Assembly: GCF_031119335.1 (NCBI RefSeq)
Contig: NZ_JAVHXT010000001.1
Location: 186,001-250,000, forward strand
Direction: 5' to 3'
Length of the DNA stretch: 64,000 nucleotides
Origin: Pedobacter sp.
GTDB lineage: Bacteria; Bacteroidota; Bacteroidia; Sphingobacteriales; Sphingobacteriaceae
Every line of letters begins with the position of its first letter. Positions within the stretch are counted from its first letter, which is position 1. This document shows positions 60,630 to 64,000 of this stretch, in pieces. A program made the translations under genes and the position numbers. Below the pieces are notes generated by a model. It saw only the letters and a list, made by a program, of their open reading frames with translations. It did no database searches and had not been told where the DNA came from.

Positions 60630-60932
60630 TTATTTTTCTTTGAGCCTATTTTTATAGTCCATCTGCTCGTGTAAAATTCTTACAATTTCGATGTTGTCTA
60701 GTTTCGTTTGATGGTAAAATATAATATGTTTACCAATATTTACGCCCAATATTGCTTCACCGATATCATCATACTTTTTCCCTATTTCTGGCTTTTCTGC
60801 AATTTGGTTAAAAGTGTAAATCAGGAGTTCATAATATTTATCCGCTTGCTTTTCAGACCAAGTATGGTAAGTGTAGTGCCAAATATCAGTCAAGTCCTCA
60901 ACGGCTTTATTAGTCAGTAAATAATTAGCCAT
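60630..60932 (-). CDS. ParE-type toxin of a type II toxin-antitoxin pair
   Basis: 100 residues. RelE/ParE fold: YLLTNKAVEDLTDIWHYTYHTW, EKPEIGKKYDDIGEAILGVNIGKHIIFYH and EIVRILHEQMDYKNRL (each quoted in part). ParE toxins target DNA gyrase. The start overlaps the ParD-like gene end by 8 bp. Only 2 bp separates its stop from the CtlX start, so expression is tied to that gene too. Confidence 0.93.
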   Translation of the reverse strand: MANYLLTNKAVEDLTDIWHYTYHTWSEKQADKYYELLIYTFNQIAEKPEIGKKYDDIGEAILGVNIGKHIIFYHQTKLDNIEIVRILHEQMDYKNRLKEK

Positions 60933-61173
60933 TTTTGCTTTTTGCTTTTAGAGCGGCTAAATGTTCTATTGGATCGAAATTATGGGCAATTCCGCTATTT
61001 AAACCTTCTTGAATAGCTTTTTTCAAAACAATTGTTTTGTTTTCTTCCTCTTCTAAAAGTCTTAAGCCAGCACGTATCATCTCGCTAGCATTTTTATAAC
61101 GGCCTTTTGCGATACTATTTTCAACAAATTCTTCAAAATAGTTGCCTAACGATACAGAAGTGTTATTCCCCAT
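60925..61173 (-). CDS. ParD-type antitoxin
   Basis: 82 residues. ParD ribbon-helix-helix N-terminus (TSVSLGNYFEEFVENSIAKG, RYKNASEMIRAGLRLLEEEE) and a C-terminal toxin-binding tail (GIAHNFDPIEHLAALKAKSKNG). Predicted to bind its own promoter; a perfect dyad lies just upstream at 61193-61221. Overlaps ParE by 8 bp, the normal order antitoxin first. Confidence 0.93.
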   Translation of the reverse strand: MGNNTSVSLGNYFEEFVENSIAKGRYKNASEMIRAGLRLLEEEENKTIVLKKAIQEGLNSGIAHNFDPIEHLAALKAKSKNG

Positions 61174-61192
61174 GATTTTTTAATTTCTTTAA

Positions 61193-61221
61193 CTAAAGTT
61201 ACCAATAATTGGTAACTTTAG
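61193..61221 (-). promoter_or_regulatory. Perfect dyad operator of the ParDE pair
   Basis: CTAAAGTTACCAAT and ATTGGTAACTTTAG are perfectly complementary 14-bp arms around a single base, 19 bp before the ParD start. Size and position fit ParD autorepression. No other copy was seen in the window. Confidence 0.8.
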
Positions 61222-61265
61222 CAACCGTTTTATGTTGAGTTAAAGTCTGCAATCCCGTTTGGCAT

Positions 61266-61303
61266 TAGTTAACCAATTCAAACGATTAAACAATTAACCA
61301 ATT
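61266..61303. repeat. AT-rich TTAACC/TTTAAAC-type repeat
   Basis: TTAGTTAACCAATTCAAACG then ATTAAACAATTAACC, reaching into the last codons of the arginine deiminase-like gene. Same motif family as near 2294, 18772, 30152 and 42713. Confidence 0.45.
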
Positions 61304-62754
61304 TCATCCCTTAACAAAGGTAAGCTCATACAATGAAAACCACCTCTAGCCCTAGATAACTCAGCCGATGGCATTAAAACTAAAGTGTCGGTTAAAGTTT
61401 CTACATCTACCTTTCCACTTTCTAAATCTTGTATTAAATCTTGAACTTTTACCACATTAAACCCATTTGCTTTAAAAGCCTCTACGGTTTTATCATTACG
61501 GTCGTAGCCTAAAACTACGCCTTCTTTTAGTGCCAAAAGGTTACAAGAGTCGGTCCATTGCTCGCGGCTATCGTAGGGAAAAGTATTACCGCCACTGTAA
61601 ATTACTTTAGTAGGCGTGGTACTGCCTAAATCGTTTCTACTGATATCATCTAGCAAAGCCTCTACATGTTCAAAGACCTTTGGCTGTCCTGGTTTATTTT
61701 TGTGAAACTGGATAGCGGTAGTAGCTTCCAATTTTTCAGGTTCTTTTAAAAAGTGGATAGGCTCGGTAGCATCGTAAGCCGGACTATGCGCAATACTGTG
61801 CAAAATCACCCAAGTATCACGTTTTACCTGAGTAAAAACCGTATCTAGGTGCATGTAGTCACGCTTAGCTGGAATTTTTACTACTGTTACTTTCTCTACC
61901 ACGTTATTTTCAAATAGCAGTTTAATGGCTTCATTAGCACCTTCTTCCGAAGTACGTTCGCTTACGCCAATGAGTACATGGTTTGGTGCAACCATCATTA
62001 CATCGCCACCTTCTAAAGTAGTTCGAAACTCAGGTTCATCACCAGGACGCAAAAAGTGCATGGTAGGGTCTGGTATTTCAATAATGTTGTTTTGGTAAGC
62101 TTCAAAAAACGGGTGGTTAAAGAAAATATAACGCATCAACATCGTTTCACGAACACGGGCCTTTTTAGCAGGCTTGTTCAGTAAAATATGGCTGTTAATG
62201 GTAGTACCAACATCGCGGGTGAAAATCAGGTTCGGTACTGGCGCAAAAATCATGGTATCATCGGCCATAGTGCCCGAAATAAAAATCTCTGCCAGTTCCT
62301 TAGGTTCGGTAGCGGTAAGTTTTAACTGTAGTTTGTACGTACAGCCTTCAATAGCGCAAACGGCTGCCGTTAGTTTCTTGCGGATGTACTCGTCGGCCAA
62401 AATATCTGCCAATAAATTTTGCAGTTCCACCACATTTTCTGAGTTATGGAAATTTGGGTGGTTTGGCTTGTAAAAGCCTCTATTTGTAGCTTCGCTATCT
62501 ATTTCTGCCAGTTTTCCTTTAATTTTTTCAGGATCAAGGAAATACATTAACAGTTTGGTATAGTAATCATATTCGTCTTTACGGATCGTATCTAAATGTA
62601 CAATATCCTCAAAAAGCCAATCTTGCGCTTTAGAAGGTACCACTTTGCCCAATCCGCTATCAGGACTGTGCACCAATAATTTTCTCAATCTTCCAATTTC
62701 GGTAGTAACGCCTATTTTAAAAACGCTCTCAAACGCTTTGTTCCGCATGTTCAT
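61294..62754 (-). CDS. Arginine deiminase-like amidinohydrolase
   Basis: 486 residues, longer than classical ArcA (~410). N-terminal EIGRLRKLLVHSPDSGLGKVVP (in parts) and TRDVGTTINSHILLNKP. The catalytic set of the pentein fold is visible: EGGDVMMV for the acid, MHLDTVFTQV (H and D), and the nucleophile Cys in ARGGFHCMSLPL at the C-terminus. Converts arginine to citrulline and ammonia; CtlX next door could act on the citrulline. The extra ~70 residues lie mostly in the N-terminal half (DIVHLDTIRKDEYDYYTKLL). Ornithine carbamoyltransferase and carbamate kinase are not seen. Confidence 0.85.
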   Translation of the reverse strand: MNMRNKAFESVFKIGVTTEIGRLRKLLVHSPDSGLGKVVPSKAQDWLFEDIVHLDTIRKDEYDYYTKLLMYFLDPEKIKGKLAEIDSEATNRGFYKPNHPNFHNSENVVELQNLLADILADEYIRKKLTAAVCAIEGCTYKLQLKLTATEPKELAEIFISGTMADDTMIFAPVPNLIFTRDVGTTINSHILLNKPAKKARVRETMLMRYIFFNHPFFEAYQNNIIEIPDPTMHFLRPGDEPEFRTTLEGGDVMMVAPNHVLIGVSERTSEEGANEAIKLLFENNVVEKVTVVKIPAKRDYMHLDTVFTQVKRDTWVILHSIAHSPAYDATEPIHFLKEPEKLEATTAIQFHKNKPGQPKVFEHVEALLDDISRNDLGSTTPTKVIYSGGNTFPYDSREQWTDSCNLLALKEGVVLGYDRNDKTVEAFKANGFNVVKVQDLIQDLESGKVDVETLTDTLVLMPSAELSRARGGFHCMSLPLLRDEIG

Positions 62755-62848
62755 ATCATTTTGGTGTTGCTACAAAACTATTCTTTTTTTTGAAAGGCAC
62801 AAGTTGGTTCAATAGTTCATATGTTTACTTGTTTATTAATTGGATGTT

Positions 62849-62957
62849 TAGTTTTTTGAAAAGCAATAGTGGTGCTGCTATTAGCGTACGGCCCCGCTAT
62901 ACCCTGTAGCCTTCGTTCGCAAACGCTCTCTCGGGGCTGTCGTTTCTATCGGGTTTA
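62849..62957 (+). repeat. Dispersed intergenic repeat, family 3, copy 4
   Basis: TAGTTTTTTGAAAAGCAATA, GGCCCCGCTATACCC, then GTCGTTTCTATCGGGTTTAA. Family order as at 10725. The 62755-63284 gap contains this, the next two repeats and no gene. Confidence 0.7.
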
Positions 62958-63000
62958 AATAATTCAAGACTTTGATATTATGTACCAACCTCCAAAACTC

Positions 63001-63090
63001 ATCTTTGCGTTCTTCGCGAAAACTTCCAAAACCTTTGCGGTTGAATTTTTAACGCAAAACAAATAAGAGTTACGCAAAGAACGCAAAGTT
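63001..63090. repeat. Inverted repeat with CTTTGCGTTCTT arms
   Basis: CTTTGCGTTCTT (63003-63014) and AAGAACGCAAAG (63077-63088) are exact complements around an AT-rich centre that repeats the words (CCTTTGCGG, AACGCAAAAC). Possible RNA hairpin or repeat copy. Confidence 0.6.
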
Positions 63091-63110
63091 TAAAGTACTA
63101 CACTTGCCAC

Positions 63111-63200
63111 CTAAACCCGATAGGAGTGAGCATCCCGATTTATCGGGATAAAACGGATAGCGGGACTGCAAAATGATAGTAGAACTGTATCTGCTTTTCT
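63111..63200 (-). repeat. Dispersed intergenic repeat, family 3, copy 5 (inverted)
   Basis: On the minus strand it reads GAAAAGCAG, GCAGTCCCGCTATCC, CCCGATAAATCGGGAT, CCTATCGGGTTTAGG, in family order. An inner ATCCCGATTTATCGGGAT palindrome is conspicuous. It is close to copy 4 but inverted, so the pair could itself form a large hairpin. Confidence 0.75.
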
Positions 63201-63284
63201 AATCATAAAATTATAGTTTAAATACTCCAAAACCTTTTAGCTTTAGTCTTTAAGCTTTCAGCTATAATCGCTATTTTTGGCACT

Positions 63285-64000
63285 ATGAATTTTATCATCG
63301 CTGGCGCAGTTGAGGCCGTTAAAGAATTATATGGGCAGGAAATTGCCGAAAATGTAATCAATATACAAGAAACACGTAAAGAATTTGAAGGACAAGTAAC
63401 CATTGTGGTGTTTCCAATTGTGCGGTTTTCTAAAAAATCTCCAGAAGAAACAGCGAATGATATCGGCTCGTTTTTACAGCAAAATGTAGCAGAAGTTACA
63501 GGTTTTAACGTAGTAAAAGGTTTCTTAAACTTGGTTATTGCCGAAAGCTATTGGATTGATTTGTTTAATAACACCTTATTGCAGCCAGATTTTTTATCGA
63601 TAAAGCCACGTGGCGAAAAAGTGATGGTAGAATATTCATCGCCAAATACCAACAAACCTTTGCACTTAGGGCACGTACGTAATAATTTATTGGGTTACTC
63701 GGTTTCTGAATTGCTAAAAGCCGATGGTTACGAGGTAATCAAGGTGAATTTGGTTAACGATAGGGGTATCCATATCTGTAAATCGATGTTGGCTTGGCAA
63801 AACTGGGGCAATGGCGAAACTCCTGAAAGTTCGGGCTTAAAAGGCGACCACTTGGTAGGTAAATACTATGTTTTATACGATAAAAAAGAAAAGGAAGAAC
63901 TTCAAAATATAATTTCAACTTACCATGAAATTGGAACAACACTTTCGCAGTTTCAAAAAGATAAATTTGGAGGTGCAATTGGTGTCTTGCAAACTGCTTT
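63285..64000 (+). CDS. argS: Arginyl-tRNA synthetase, N-terminal part (cut by window end)
   Basis: 239 residues are visible from the ATG at 63285; the frame is open to the right edge. The N-terminal Add-1 domain (about 1-110) has FEGQVTIVVFPIVRFSKKSPEET and GFLNLVI. The class I HIGH motif is seen as H126-L-G-H129 in NTNKPLHLGHVRNNL, then VNLVNDRGIHICKSML. It charges tRNA-Arg with arginine. After GDHLVGKYYVLYDKK the usual Bacteroidota pattern continues into an unfamiliar stretch (EELQNIISTYHEIGTTLSQ); reading frame is intact, so this may be a lineage insertion. Fits the arginine theme of the preceding genes. Confidence 0.94.
   Translation, partial: MNFIIAGAVEAVKELYGQEIAENVINIQETRKEFEGQVTIVVFPIVRFSKKSPEETANDIGSFLQQNVAEVTGFNVVKGFLNLVIAESYWIDLFNNTLLQPDFLSIKPRGEKVMVEYSSPNTNKPLHLGHVRNNLLGYSVSELLKADGYEVIKVNLVNDRGIHICKSMLAWQNWGNGETPESSGLKGDHLVGKYYVLYDKKEKEELQNIISTYHEIGTTLSQFQKDKFGGAIGVLQTA

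Noticed and set aside
62755..63284. Small RNA gene in the gap before argS
   Set aside because: Only dispersed repeats and a local inverted repeat can be seen; nothing shows a dedicated promoter or terminator.

Overview
The window looks like a chromosomal segment of a Bacteroidota bacterium, most likely Sphingobacteriaceae and Pedobacter-like. The evidence is AT-rich DNA, promoters of the Bacteroidota type (TAnnTTTG at -7, TTG/TTTG at -33), SusC/SusD pairs, a type IX secretion C-terminal domain, GLPGLI-family proteins and many intergenic inverted repeats. No rRNA, tRNA, CRISPR array, transposase or phage gene was recognised.

Layout. 1-10.7 kb: the end of an acyl-CoA carboxylase carboxyltransferase gene, a MORN-like secreted protein, an M19 dipeptidase, trxB, a GH20 hexosaminidase, a lipoprotein, an HExxH protein, an ECF sigma factor with a membrane partner, a dicarboxylate/amino-acid:cation symporter and a tandem pair of small membrane-anchored paralogues. 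11-34 kb: an alginate-type polysaccharide utilisation locus. It holds a jelly-roll lyase, two uncharacterised secreted proteins (one with a T9SS tail), a GntR/FCD regulator, a PL17 oligoalginate lyase, KdgF, an esterase, a beta-helix protein, a hexuronate MFS transporter, an SDR (likely DEH reductase), SusC, SusD, a surface lipoprotein and two PL6 lyases. The logic is surface binding and cleavage, SusCD import, periplasmic trimming by PL17/PL6, MFS uptake, KdgF ring opening and reduction to KDG. KDG kinase and KDPG aldolase are not in the window.

34-42.3 kb: a BlaI-type repressor with a BlaR1-like M56 membrane protease, nudK, and on the opposite strand a TonB-type outer-membrane protein with three GLPGLI paralogues. 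42.8-57 kb: housekeeping genes rplU-rpmA, a transglutaminase/TPR protein, a prenyl diphosphate synthase, a CarboxypepD-like protein, RNase R, a lipoprotein, a double ABC ATPase and a DEDDy exonuclease. 57-64 kb: an arginine-centred group of arginine decarboxylase, a CtlX-type hydrolase, an arginine deiminase-like enzyme and argS (cut by the window end), with a fasciclin lipoprotein and a ParDE toxin-antitoxin pair among them.

The two strongest new-looking signals are regulatory. (1) Tandem TTGGT-NN-ACCAA dyads, 15-16 bp apart, overlap the -7 element of three alginate-locus promoters: the jelly-roll lyase, the FCD regulator itself and susC. (2) A 28-bp compound site (TTTCGTA-N4-TACGA followed by TTCGTA) lies upstream of blaI and of both GLPGLI transcription units, tying the BlaI/M56 pair to the GLPGLI/TonB genes. 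The window also carries several families of dispersed intergenic inverted repeats, including two copies of a TIR-bounded, MITE-like element.
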